In this document: one piece after another, positions 21,075-32,835 of the stretch
How positions within the stretch are numbered: the first letter of the stretch is position 1
Layout: each line of letters opens with the position of its first letter
From: Clitopilus passeckerianus
Lineage: Eukaryota; Basidiomycota; Agaricomycetes; Agaricales; Entolomataceae
Assembly: GCA_944990035.1 (NCBI GenBank)
Contig: CALYLX010000119.1
Span: 213,798 to 277,797 of the forward strand
Length of the DNA: 64,000 bases
Reading direction: 5' to 3'
Translations under genes and position numbers: made by a program
The notes under the pieces: model-generated
The model's input: the letters and a program-made list of their open reading frames with translations, nothing else
What the model was told of the DNA's origin: nothing
The model's database searches: none

Positions 21075-22369
21075 TAACCAAGGAACCTTTGTATACGCCT
21101 ACTTCAAATGGGCCCCCGAAATTTCGACTTAGAATCTGTTCAATGCTGCTCTTTATGTGTTATTCTTCTTGCTGTGCTGCTATTTTTAATTGTATATACC
21201 ACTGTTAGTGTACATTCGGAATATGTCAGAAATTTGTATGGAATTAATGTATGTCAACGTCAAAAGGAGCATAGTCCCCTCGTCAAATCAACACACTGTA
21301 TGGCTACTGGCACATGACCCGAGGCTGGCAGGCAGAATGTGAGTTGTCCCGAAGTTTGGATTCCAAAACAGCTAAAAGGCGAACGGATATGGATATAGTT
21401 CTGCAATGTGTAGGGAACGGGTATGGTGTGTTCTGACAGTGCTGGCATCGCATCTCGACCTACGCGTCTCGTTCTGGGTGCTTCTGCGAATTACCGCTGA
21501 CACGTGATCGGAAAAGTTCAAGTTCTCGGACAATGCGGCGGTTGTCTGAAGACATTCACCACCTCCTCACGATTCACCGGACCCATTCGCTGGATCATCA
21601 ACAAGAGGGAGTGCGTTCCCACCGGGAACCTTGGAATTGTAGCTGTGCTTTACCTCGTTCCTCTGCCAACTATAACACTATCTGGTTCCTTCCCCAAGAA
21701 CCTCGGATTTGCAGGGCCCTAGGACCAGTGCAGGCGAACAAAACAGTGAATACCAGACGTACGATTGAACGTCATACACTTTGAAGCACCAAGGTCCAAG
21801 GAGGAGAACCTACTATGCACCGATTCCTGTCAGCGTTCACTGAGAGTCAAAATCTCTACGCTTGAGGCCTGCAGTGTCACCTTCTCTTGGTTTCATATTA
21901 CCTGGCTTTAGACCAGCAACTCATATGAAGTTTATTTGGTACGCCGTCTGATAATCAGAATGATGTTCCCGATTACTGATCTGGCTTAAAGAGAGTCACT
22001 GCAATTGTCATCCAAATGGCTTGCGCCTAACCCCTTACCTGTGTCGTTACGCATAGGGTGGGCACGCAAGGAGTAAAGGTGGTCTACCAGGTTGGCGCTT
22101 CGAGTGTTTCAAATCAAGGCCTCACGCTAAATTGGTTTTCAGGTCTATGAGCAATAATGCGCCACATCACTTTTACATCTCTCTCACCGGCACAAATACG
22201 CTCTCAATTGACGGATAAAGTCGCGATCGACAACTCTTACTATGAAGCCATGCCAAGGACTTGGATTGACGCGTCGTCCTCTGTCTATTTTTACTACGAC
22301 GCGTTCGAGCACTTGGTTTGGTCACGAGCATAAACAAACGCGAAAATGAGGACAGCCACCGATTTGGCC
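21075..22369. other. Intergenic, no gene seen
   Basis: 1.3 kb between the second membrane gene and the repeat-protein gene. No motif-bearing frame. A TATA box at its right end belongs to the gene at 22420. Confidence 0.45.
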
Positions 22370-22377
22370 TATAAAAG
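22370..22377 (+). promoter_or_regulatory. TATA box
   Basis: TATAAAAG 50 bp upstream of the ATG at 22420, a close spacing that supports that start. Confidence 0.6.
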
Positions 22378-22419
22378 ACGCAAGAACCCATCTTTCTTTC
22401 CTTAGCCATATACGACGAT

Positions 22420-23666
22420 ATGGACACAACAGAATTGCCCTACCAGAGGTACAACAAACGATTCGACGTCGGCCGCGACGAACACGCCTGGTGCGGTTCT
22501 AGTGACTGGGCGTTAGGCAACGCCAAAGATCGTAAGTCGGTTCTCTATCACTGCTTAGGCGATGTGTGCTGACGATATTCTATTCAGCCCCTGGTTTTGC
22601 TCCCTTGCACCCCATGACGAGCGTCTCGACACCTGTCCTCGACAACAATCGCCCCGCTCAACCCCTGCACCCCACCGTTATGGCTGACCCAATCCTGCCG
22701 TCCGTCGCTTCCGCCAACCACCCCCAAACAGTGTTCTCCCGCAAACATGACGCCGCCCAAGCTCGTACAGCCGGCCTCAACATGAACACTATCAGGGGTG
22801 GTGATGCCCTCAACGACAGCGATCTGCAGGACGACGACACCTACGCTATCGATGACGTCGATATGCGCGACCCCGCCGTTTGCGACCTCCTCGAGGATCA
22901 CGCCCATTCTGCTGCAACCGACGTCGACATGTCCGATCCTGACATCGGCGGCCTGACGGCTTTGCTAGCAGACTGGCACCCATTCCATCACTCAGTAGAA
23001 GTTCTCATCACGCACCTCTCGCTCTGGCTGCCCTTCGAGCCAGTTGCCCGCGACAAACGCGAGACGGTCGACACTCAGGTGGACACTCGACCCACCAAAC
23101 GCGCAAACGTCAAAATGCCTATAGCGGTGGCTCAAGAGGTCCCTTATCCCCGCTCACCATGGACATCCTCCATCCTTACCCCCGACGCCAAACAACAAAG
23201 GGCAAGCCTTCGTACCATCAAACTTACATCCCCTCCGATCTCAATCACGGCAACCACCACCACAGACAGCAAAGATGCACCCACATCCGTTTCTACTACA
23301 CCTACTTCCGACGCTCTTTCGCTCTCGTCTGCTTCGACTCTCGTGGAGTTTAAGACTCCATCACTCTTTTTAAAATACGCCTCGTCAGATAAGGACATCG
23401 TTAGGGACGATGCGTCTGATGACATGGATATCGACAACACCGAAGACCATGACATCGCCATGGGCGATACTTCAGAGGACATGGACATTGACGTCCTCGA
23501 AGATCAGGATACTATCCTTCATGATGCCTCCGACGACATGGACATCGACTTGCCAGAAGACAAGGACTTTATCATGTTCGACGTCTTGTACGACATGGAC
23601 GTGGACATCCCTCAAAATGACGACATCATTCTCCATGATGCTTCAGACGACATGGACATCGACTAG
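22420..23666 (+). CDS. Uncharacterised acidic protein with five C-terminal 19-residue repeats
   Basis: Not recognised. Two exons, 22420-22531 and 22588-23666, giving about 396 residues. The N-terminus MDTTELPYQRYNKRFDVGRDEHAWCG precedes a long low-complexity region rich in Asp, Thr, Ser and Pro, with scattered DVDMRD/DVDMSD motifs. From residue ~310 to the stop, the motif DMDID (or DMDVD) recurs five times at exactly 57-nt spacing, and the last copy ends directly at the TAG. Composition is strongly acidic. No signal peptide or transmembrane segment. The upstream TATA box and a clean intron support expression. Such a protein is probably disordered; Asp-rich repeats can bind Ca2+ or basic partners, but nothing here proves that. 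Confidence 0.7.
23421..23666 (+). repeat. Five 57-bp tandem coding repeats (DMDID)
   Basis: The sequence GACATGGA(C/T)(A/G)T... starts at 23421, 23478, 23535, 23592 and 23649, a constant 57-bp period. Unit interiors have diverged while the DMDID core is kept, which points to selection on the core. Confidence 0.85.
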
Positions 23667-25220
23667 ATGCGCAAAGGTCAACAGCTTCAATAAATCGCCT
23701 TGACCTCCTCGGTCCAATCAAGAACCCACTTCCGAGTGGTGGCAAGAATGTGAACCGCGCTTTAATCGCTCGCTCGATCTCGGGCAGGCATCCAATTGCC
23801 TATGCGATCCAGTGGTTCTTTCGAAGGATGAAGGAGCGGGTACAACACGGGGCTCTAGAGGGTTATTGGTGCGTATCACATTTTCTCAACTCGAGTGCTT
23901 TCTCTGACAATCTTTCTTAGACCTTCATGAGCTTTTTCGTACCTGGTACACCTTCATCCCTCGACGCCTTGCTTGTTTAGTTTGGACCTTCTCTTCGACC
24001 GCCTCACGGCACTTCCTACTTCATGAAGCCGTGGAACTTTGCTCTCTAGTCGATGCAAATGCCGTCTTTGGCAACATATGTCCTCGTCAACGCTCAATCA
24101 TGTCTTCAATCATCAAGCTCCTTGGCACTCCTCTCACGCAAACTCGCTCTTGCTAGCGTTGACGTTGGCCCCGACACAACCTCCTGAGCGTGAAGTGGCG
24201 CCTTCGTTGCTCGTGGGGTTGGGTATGGGTCTGCGCCTCCTCTCTGGTACTGTTCTGCACGATCATCAATGCCTCAAGGATGCTTCCACTGTCTGTCAAG
24301 TCATCGAGCACATCAAATTACTGTCCTGATTCCTGGCGGTTCTCGCGTCAGCAACTCAAGCTTATTCTCAACGCTACTTTCTCTCCCAAGTCATCGAGGA
24401 CATCAAATTCATTGTCCTGCCTGCCTTACGGACTCGCTGCGCTGAAATCAGCAACACACACACTACCTCACTGTCTTTCCGAGCTCAACCTACACCGCCG
24501 CTCTTTTTTCAAACACAACCTTGACGGTTTCAACCAACTTGCCCTGGTGCATACAAGCCGCCTCAGCCGCCGCTTTCCCTTCATTCTCGCCGACCAATGC
24601 CATGGTCACATCAACCCTTACGAATGCGAACCCTTTTTGGATGATGTCTCCCTTTCTCCGCCGTCAAAAATTCTCTTCTGTCTTCAAGTTTCTAGAATTG
24701 CGATCTCACAAGTGAGGTGTCCAACTCAAGTCTTTCCTTAAATTTCCTTTGTTTTTTCCTCGACCTTCTTCGGTGGGCAAGAAAATTCAAAAGAGAAAAA
24801 AATTCCGCCAAAATAACAAAAAACCGAAAAAAAATTCATAACCAAGAAACCCCAGATATGGATTGCAGGGACGTTAGTAGAATATATGGACATTAATATT
24901 TGTACGATTATAATAGGTGGAGGCGAGGAGCAGTAGCAGATGGAGTCGAGGGATAGTAGCTTATGTATTTTTTATAATTTTCCGAATACACGTCTAGCCT
25001 TAGCTTTGTTGAGCTCGATGAATCCTTGTATGAAAGATAACCCAAGGAGGCTTCGTCCGTCTCAAGCGGGGCTCATCTAAAGCCTGAAGTCAGTCTCAAT
25101 CAAACGTGAGCGAAGCATAGTATTAATTGAGATTAATCAACCATAAGAAAATAGAGTAATATATATGTGGTTCGAGAAGCAGCACGGGCCACTCGTACTC
25201 ATCTAATAGCCACAGTCCCT
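23667..25220. other. Intergenic with direct repeat and A-rich tract
   Basis: 1.55 kb between convergent genes. An imperfect 32-bp direct repeat lies at 24297-24328 and 24387-24419. An A-rich tract lies around 24778-24845. A plus-strand frame of ~180 codons (24190-24741) overlaps the repeat but shows no domain, so it is not called. Otherwise nothing supported. Confidence 0.45.
24297..24419. repeat. Imperfect direct repeat, ~32 bp, 90 bp apart
   Basis: Both copies start CAAGTCATCGAG and end CTGTCCTG or TTGTCCTG around ACATCAAATT, with about three differences. Confidence 0.7.
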
Positions 25221-26215
25221 CTATGACCTCGGCTCACGAATGGTGGTGTCGGTCTTTTGGTTCTGACGGAATCCTGCCCATGCCTCCTCCGTCGCGACAG
25301 ATATCCTCTCCTTGATACTGGACAAGTTATCCAGTGCTGGACGGACGTCGAGATTGAACGCAGGCGAGCCGTCTGCCTCGTTTGGTGCGGAATAGTAGTC
25401 GATGACGTAGCGAACTTCCTCTCCTGTTTGTGGACGACGGACGACCCAGTCATGGCGATCGAAAGGTGGTTCAGTGCTAGCAAGCAGGATTCAGCATTGG
25501 GCGTGTGATATATAGTCGAAATGGACGTACTTGAATCTGGACGGTAATAGCCATCCTGCAAACATCCAGAACCGTGCTTTAGGAGACATCTCTCCAGGTC
25601 GACCCTTGAACTTGGTGAGTTGCACATCGTCTGGCCTTCATAAAATTAATCATCAGTCAGCATTCCCTGAACCCGAACCGTATTGTTAGCGCAGACTTAC
25701 TGATATGTTCTCTTCTCCCACTTTAGCACCTCCAACCAAGCAGCCTCGTTCAAGAAATTGTGAATTTCAACCATGGTCTCCACATGCTCCTCGGGCGTCT
25801 CCCAACCCTTTCTGACCAACGCATTGTAAAATTGCTGAGGGGAAGGATAATCCCACTTCGAGCTCCCATCCCTAGGAATTGAAGACACCACCCGATCCGT
25901 TGGTAGGTCCATCTGTTGCCCGGGTGCCCGTTCCTGCGCGAGGCTAGGCATTTGGTTGAGTGGGTTCACTGCTCCATGGTCAATTGGACATTGAGCAGGT
26001 TTCGCAGCAGCCGCAGAAGCAGAAGTATGATCAATTGGACATTTCGCGGGCCCAGGTGTTGATGAGCTGGAAGTTGGTGCATTGTGGTCGATAGGACATT
26101 TTGCTGGTGCAGACGAGCTAGCTGCGGGAGAGTTATGTGGTACTGGGCAAGCTCCAGACGAGCTTGCTGTTGCGTTTATTGGCGTAGAGGTAGGGGTAGA
26201 CGAAGTTTGGCCCAT
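25221..26215 (-). CDS. CYC3: Holocytochrome-c synthase (cytochrome c heme lyase)
   Basis: Three minus-strand exons: 25701-26215, 25531-25635, 25221-25476. The enzyme sits on the inner mitochondrial membrane facing the intermembrane space and attaches heme to the CXXCH of apocytochrome c. Evidence: four Cys-Pro heme-binding motifs in the first ~95 residues (one CPVPH, three CPIDH), then [95 protein letters not shown], and [11 protein letters not shown]...[12 protein letters not shown], all characteristic family blocks including the His of the heme site. Length ~291 is normal. Phases agree at both introns. The Ser/Ala-rich linkers between the CP motifs are unusually long. Confidence 0.95.
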
Positions 26216-27387
26216 GGTGCTCGTAGAAAAGTTTGAAGTGTAATGATTTGGTCTTGTTGATATTAAATGGCTTTGGTGACATCCCGGTCCGTGATCGTCA
26301 GTCGTCCCGTTCCGTTCCTCGGCTAACCAACTGCTTCCGCCGAATTTGACACTACCGCAGCGTCTTTCTGCTTATTCCTCTCTTAGAAGGTTCTCGGATA
26401 GCAAAAAAGACGGATGCCGGTAGCTCAATGTTTAGTTAGATCTGACTCTTAGAAGACAGCATCACGTAGACGAGGTAGAACAATCAATGTAAATAATCAT
26501 GCTCGACTTTCATTGCTATGGCCACCTGAAGAGAATTTCATAGGAATCTCGACAAGCTAGAATATGGGTTGGATGTGCACCAGTGTGCATTCCAGCTGGG
26601 GTTGAAGCTTGAAATAGGGCGCTCTAAGGTGGCAAAGCCGTATACATTTGCTTACTGCAGACTCGTACTAGACACATAAATTCGTTCTTCGTTCCTGGGG
26701 ATCCAGGCCAGGCATTAGGCAAATCCTTATTGTAATACCCTCCGTTTCACATCTTTTCCCTGGACACCCCCTGGGGCGCTCAGAGCTGCGCATTTACTAC
26801 CCAATATGCTTCAGCAAGCGATCGATGGTAGCGGCTTTCTTTGCAAGTAAAGCTTGCCGAGTTGTCTGGTCTTATGACCATGTTGGAGGGGCTGAAGCTT
26901 TCGCCCGAAAACCTGACACTGACCTTTCCCCGACTTTACAGACCCTGGCAATTCCAACAGTAACATGACCAAAATACCCCTGATATTGATTTCCTCCCTT
27001 ACTCCGAGAAGTCGCCTCGAGTCTTCTGGTGACGAGAAGATTTCCTTCTGCCCAACTGTTTGAAAGTTGCAACTCAAAGTACTTACGGCAACACCGGGTA
27101 CAACTCTGCGAATATCCATTCAGCATAGCGAACCCGGGACGCTGTATCCGGGAATAGAACCTCGAAATGCTCTGCGCCAATGCCGGGAAAGCCGTCGACT
27201 TGACCGACCCAAATCCAGCTTTTTCGAATGTTTTTGGAGAATATGGAATTCCGGAATGTGGGGAAAAAAGATAATGATGATGATGGTTTGTGTGGGAGAC
27301 AAACCTGTCAAGCCCAAATTTGTCGGGGGAGTACAGCCATCAAATTCAGTCGCCCAGCACATGGTACTCCTCCATCAGGAACGCGGG
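26216..27387. other. Intergenic, divergent promoter region
   Basis: 1.2 kb between CYC3 (minus) and the sugar transporter (plus). No supported gene. A TATA box at the right end belongs to the transporter. Confidence 0.5.
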
Positions 27388-27395
27388 TATATATA
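27388..27395 (+). promoter_or_regulatory. TATA box of sugar transporter
   Basis: TATATATA about 83 bp upstream of ATG 27478. Confidence 0.6.
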
Positions 27396-27477
27396 GAGGT
27401 TGGTCAATTGACTACCAGGGCTTCCGTCGACCAGGTCCCTTCGTACTTATACATCGACCAGCAAAAGTGCATTCACA

Positions 27478-29360
27478 ATGCCGGGAGGACCTATGGCCCT
27501 GCCTGGTGGTGTTGGCGATCCCAGCCCACCCAAGGTTCGTTTGCAAGGCTCATATTTCCCACCAAACCATCTCTTACCATATTTCTACCCTTTACAGAAC
27601 AAACTAGCGGGTATCTTCATGACGGCATTCAGCGCATTTGGAGGCATTCTGTTTGGTTATGATACTGGTGTCATCTCTGGTGTTAAGGAGATGAAGGACT
27701 GGTTACGGACCTTTGGTCATCCCGATCCCTCCAAGCCATCTGGCTACGCCATTTCGACATCCACTGAATCCTTGGTGGTCTCTATCCTGTCCGCTGGAAC
27801 TTTCTTCGGTGCTCTCCTCGGTGCCCCTATTGCTGGTTAGTATTTCGGCCTTTCATTGATGTGATCCGCCGCTCAATGTAACAGTTCCGTTTAGATTACA
27901 TGGGTAGAAAGTGGGGTATCGTCTTCGGATGCTTAATCTTCTCCGCTGGTGTTGCTATGCAAACGGCCGCCATTGATATTCAACTCTTCGTCGTTGGTCG
28001 TGTCTTCGCTGGTCTCGGCGTCGGTCTCGTTTCCTGCTTGATTCCGATGTACCAATCCGAATGGTAAGCTTATTTTCCGCACTTTCTCCATTTCACGCTT
28101 TGCTCAGCGGAGTCTGGCAATTTAGCTCGCCAAAATGGATTCGTGGTGCCATCGTCTCCACATACCAGTGGGCTATCACCATCGGTCTTCTGATTGCCTC
28201 GGTCATCAACAACACAACTCAGCACCGTGATGATCACTCCTCCTACAGGATACCTACCGCCATCCAGTTTATCTGGGCCGGTATCCTAGCCCTTGGCATG
28301 TCCTCGCTCCCCGAATCTCCTCGTTGGTTAATCAAGCGTAGGCGAGACGACGATGCTGCTGCTGCCCTCTCTCGTCTCACTGGTTATGCCCCCGACGACC
28401 CTGAAATTGAGTCCCAGCTCGACGAGATCCGCGCCAACCTCGAGGAAGAAATCGCCCTCGGCGAGTCATCTTATGCCGACTGCTTCAGGTTCACAAAGAA
28501 TAAGATCGCCCTCCGCACCCTCACTGGTATCTTCATTCAGGCATGGCAACAACTCACGGGGATCAACTTCATTTTCTACTACGGCACCACCTTCTTCAAA
28601 AACTCTGGTATAAACGACCCCTTCCTCATTTCCGTCGCTACCAACATTGTCAATGTCTTCATGACTCTTCCTGGCATGTGGGGCGTTGAGCGCTTCGGTC
28701 GTCGCCCTCTCCTCCTCATTGGTGCTGCTGGAATGTGTATTTGCGAGTTCATCATCGCCATCGTCGGTGTTACTATTTCAGTCAATAACATTGCTGGCCA
28801 GAAGGTCCTCATTGCCATCGTCTGCATCTACATCGTGAGTTTCATCCTTTACTCAATATGAGCAGCGAACTAAATCTTCGTCGTTTAGGCCTTCTTTGCC
28901 TCCACATGGGGTCCAATCGGCTGGGTCATCACTAGTGAAATCTTCCCCCTCCAAGTTCGTGCCAAAGCTATGTCCCTCTCCGTCGCTTCCAACTGGCTCT
29001 GGAACTTCGGTATCGGTTACGCCGTCCCTTACCTCGTCAACAAGGAGGAAGGATCCGCTGGTCTCGAAGTCAAGGTCTTCTTCATCTGGGGGAGCACATG
29101 CTTCTCCTGCCTCATCTTCACATACTTCTGCATTCCTGAGGTATGTCCAGCTAATCCATCTTTACATAACGCTGAAACTGATGTATTATCTACAGACTAA
29201 GGGACTGTCCTTGGAACAGATAGATCACATGTACCAGGAGACTATGCCTCTGAACTCCCATGTCTACCGCCGCCGCCTCCGGGCTGGCAACCTCGAAACC
29301 GAAAAGGCTCCCTCCGAGCACCTCAGCACGGACGAGAAGCCACTGGAAGTCCCCTCATAG
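27478..29360 (+). CDS. Hexose/monosaccharide transporter, MFS sugar-porter family
   Basis: Six exons: 27478-27534, 27598-27835, 27895-28063, 28126-28834, 28889-29140, 29196-29360; about 529 residues, normal for fungal hexose transporters. Twelve-helix MFS plan with sugar-porter signatures: GYDTGVISG in helix 1, DYMGRKWG (loop 2-3), GRVFAGLGVGLVSCLIPMYQSE, PESPRWLIKRRR at the end of helix 6, QQLTGINFIFYYGTTFF in helix 7, ERFGRRPLL (loop 8-9), and WGPIGWVITSEIFPLQVRAKAMS. The C-terminus TKGLSLEQIDHMYQE is the cytosolic tail of the family. It imports sugars such as glucose by facilitated diffusion or H+ symport; substrate cannot be read from sequence. A strong TATA box suggests regulated expression. 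No frame breaks. Confidence 0.95.
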
Positions 29361-30073
29361 CTCCTCGCCCCCTCTTTTTTGTTGCATGTACCTTCGTTTC
29401 CTCACGGTCTCTAATGTTGTCCTTCGATATAGCAGATACCATAAGTAATGTTTCCATATGTTTTACGAAGTCCATCATCTAACTCCGTATACCCCACACC
29501 CCGTAAAATACCGTATTAGTAGTATGGGCGCACCGACATGATCTCTTGCACAATGTACGTAAATTAATCAACTCTGTACTTTATACAAAGAATTTCCTTG
29601 CATTATCTAAATACACCACGACTGATGAGGGTGACGCCCCTCGATACAAGGACAACTGCAACTACTGTCCCCACACCTGATCCGCTCCCATATGTCCCGA
29701 ACTCAAAAGTTCAGCTGGGCAATCCGCTCGTATATCTGGTGTCCGATGCAAGGAGACAGAAGGAGACACCACTGCAACCAAAAATACGTGGTAGAGGTGC
29801 CTGGGAACCGGTGACCTGAGCGGCTGCGGGGAAATACCACCGAGGGAAATAAGCTATGATCGATAGAACCTTGTTTGGAATTTGACGTTGAGAAAGCAGC
29901 GATGACGACCAGTATGGGTACGAGCCCGCGTAAAGAATCAGGAATCGACTAATAATTTCGGTGTCTTTAACTACCCTACAACCACAACATAATCACAAGA
30001 CTATACATCCACTTGCTCCCACTTGATGAGGAACAAACCGACCCACCTCCCCCCGAACACTAGGGGCGACGAC
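29361..30073. other. Intergenic between convergent genes
   Basis: About 700 bp holding the 3' ends of the transporter (plus) and the dihydroxyacetone kinase (minus). No gene seen. Confidence 0.5.
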
Positions 30074-32523
30074 CTACGTTGAAACAAGGCTTTCCAGGAT
30101 CACTTTCACACCCCACGCGCCAGGATCAGGTACTTCTTGCTCCTTCAACCTGTCCCCTTCAACATACGCGCTCCTGCCGGCCTTCGCTTCGAAGTTCTTC
30201 GTCTCGTCGGCCGCTGCCGCTGCCGTCTTCACAGCCGTCCTTAGATCCTCGCCTTTCTTTGCAAACGCGTCAACAAACGCAGCGAGAGGATCTACCAGCG
30301 TGCGAGATGGCGGCCTGGCACGCGTGTATGTGTAAAGCTTGTCAAGTGCAGACTGGACTGCGGCACGCCATACGTTCAGATCGATAGCAGACGTGGAACC
30401 TGAGGACGTTGCATCCCGTAATCCCTGCGCCAGGGCAGAGAAGAATATCCTGTACCAGATACGCTTGGTTCAGTACGACATGCTCGCGACGGTCGAAGGG
30501 GACCTGGAGATAGGACGTACGAATACAGGGCACCACTCGTGCCGCCCATCGCCACTTCTGCCACCTGAGCGATGGTAATGATGGAGTCGACGACATCGTT
30601 CCCGCTAATCTTGCCATCCGATAGCTTCACTAGTACACCTGCCGTTCAATGCATCCCTGTCAGCTCTCTCTGGGCCATATCATTTTTGAGTCAGGACTTG
30701 CCTTCTGCACCGGCCTGCATTTCCGAGCGTTGAGAACCAGATGATGAGGTTCATGCCTTCAAGTCGCTCACCTTGAGTGTGAGGCCACAATCACCATCAC
30801 CAGCAATCGTGTCCATCTTCGTGATCTCGGGCTCTGCAGAGATGACTGTCTCACACGCCCGCTTGATACCTTCGCCGAATGCGGCGGTATCCGCAACTGC
30901 CAAAGTCTTTACGTCGCCCTTTGTATCAGCCTGTCCACTTGTCGCCTTCGGTGCCTCCTTAGCCTCGGTGGGAGGTGCAGCACATGCCGACCACTTCCAC
31001 CCAGGCGCTTTGCATGGCTCATCAAGAAGAGAGATTATTTCCTCCGTCGATAGAGGTGATGAAGCGCCTGGTTTAGGTAGAAGTAAGAGGGTGATGGAAA
31101 AGCCTGGCATGTTGAGGCTAGTCTGTCGTGCAGTGTTAGCTATGTTCTCCAAATTCACGCAGCCCATACCATAAAACTTCCAGAGAGCACTCTATGAACC
31201 TTTATGCCACTGGTAACCAGTGCCGAATGAACCTCTCCGGTAATGCCTCCAAGCTCGAGTTCGCTCAAACCCCAAGGTTGTTCACCATCAAGACAACCTC
31301 ATCGCTCCCATTCTTCCCTGGAAAAGTAAGAAAGATCGTTCGGGATCGGTAGTAGACGTGAGCAGCTCTAACAATTGGGGAACAAGCTCCTTGAGGGGAG
31401 GAACTGGGGACAACCGACGGTGCCCAGCTTCATTGTGGATCCCCATACCAATTTCGATTTCTGAAGCTTGAAGGTGAGATTCACCAGCCGCAGTTCCGGG
31501 AACCTATGAAGACCCTCATTGGACACGGAATGGCTCGGCAATTATATGGCTTACATGGCAATGCTCAAGCCCAACACCGATTGTCGCTATGTTAGCGGCA
31601 ACCCATCGTGCTGCACTAGTAACTTCCTTGAGACCGACGCCCTGATTGGCCAATGCACCCGCAATCTTGTAGACAAGTACGGTCCCGGCAAGGCCCCTGA
31701 TTACTAGACATGAACGTCCGGAGTAAATACCTGGTTCTCTGCTCACCTTCGGCCAACGATGCTTCCCTGAGTCTTTCCAACGGCTACATCGTCACCGACG
31801 ATCACGAACTCTACCTTGTCTGCCTTGTTCGCCTGGAGGGCAGCATACTTCTCTTTGGCCAAGCCGAAGTTGAGAACGTCGCCGGTATAATTCCTGCACA
31901 GATCAATATATTGTATCTCCCAGTACTAAGAAACGACGAACTTGACAATGATAAGAGTCCTTGAGTAGAGTTGTAACCGTTTGTGGTAGAATTAAAGAAC
32001 AAGGTCACGAACCCTTTATCATTATCAATAAGCTCGATGCCCCGAAGTACTTGGCTTGCATTTGGGGAAGCGAAGACATTGCCACAGACCGCAGCTTTTT
32101 CCAAATTAAAGATGTTTCATAGCTCTAAATGTGTTGGGCTCACCGGTGAGCATGCCCTCGCCTTTGAGAATAGAGGTCTGTGCACATGTAACGAGTAGTT
32201 GAAGTGCAACTCACCGACGAATCCAGCATGAGCCGGTTCATGGCCAGATCCACCTCCACACAGGAGTGCCACCTTTGATCGATTATGAGAGGCCAGATAT
32301 ACGGCTGATTCCACTTTCAGAGCTTATTTATTGCAGAAAGCAGGAGTGAAGCCATTACTTTTGTTGTCAGCATCAAGGCTCAGCCGAGGGTTAAAAGCGC
32401 AAAGCCCTTTCAATGAGTCCACAACCAGAGTCTGGGGTGAATTGAGGAAATGTTTATCTGTCAAGCCAGCAGCTTGTATCAGCAGTCATGTTAGTTCACT
32501 ATTCACTGACTTTGGATAGTCAT
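30074..32523 (-). CDS. DAK1: Dihydroxyacetone kinase, two frame breaks
   Basis: Phosphorylates dihydroxyacetone with ATP in the cytosol, for glycerol use and detoxification. Thirteen minus-strand exons: 32511-32523, 32359-32457, 32215-32313, 32144-32161, 32013-32094, 31942-31959, 31747-31893, 31555-31696, 31170-31503, 30772-31122, 30702-30714, 30521-30638, 30074-30449. Kinase (DhaK) domain: VALLCGGGSGHEPAHAGFVG, EGMLTAAVCGNVFASP, VKNYTGDVLNFG, TVLVYKIAGA, GVGLEHCHVPG (His binds substrate). Nucleotide (DhaL) domain: TIAGDGDCGLTLKAGAEG, GGTSGALYS. Exon 9 is 334 nt between two phase-0 introns, so two bases are missing: near 31326 (before GKNGSDEVVLMVNN) and at a C run 31270-31273 (NNLGGLSE). Exons of 13, 18, 18 and 13 nt are unusual. 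The intron 30639-30701 is GC-AG. The start exon is inferred from a GTCAGT donor and CTAAC branch site. Confidence 0.88.
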
Positions 32524-32835
32524 CGTAGTTTGAGATTAAGAACCGAACCGTCAGTCGCAACCACTGTGGCTGGCTGGTCATCTGCATCCAAGGTTGATCT
32601 AGCCGACCATGTGGGGATGCCGTCGCCGATTGCCTTTTTAATGCACTTTTCCCACACGCTGCAATAGGCAATGATGGCTTACCAATCCATCTCCGCCATC
32701 CCTGCAAGCCTTGCGTACGGTTTTTATATTGCGCTGGCTTTTGTCCTTTCATTCCTTTGGCCAGCCAACCACCTTGTACAATATAAAGGCCTTCAATAGT
32801 TTCCTTTAATTCGCAACGACCCCTTATAACGATTT
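32524..32835. other. Divergent promoter region
   Basis: 312 bp shared between the dihydroxyacetone kinase (minus) and the ubiquitin protease (plus). Nothing further seen. Confidence 0.5.

Noticed and set aside
24190..24741. Plus-strand frame of 183 codons
   Set aside because: Overlaps a local direct repeat, composition unlike neighbouring genes, no recognisable domain or intron.
31270..31503. An intron as explanation of the DAK exon 9 breaks
   Set aside because: A TTTCTTACTTTTCCAG stretch looks like an acceptor, but no GT donor exists that spares the conserved residues, and the second break would remain.
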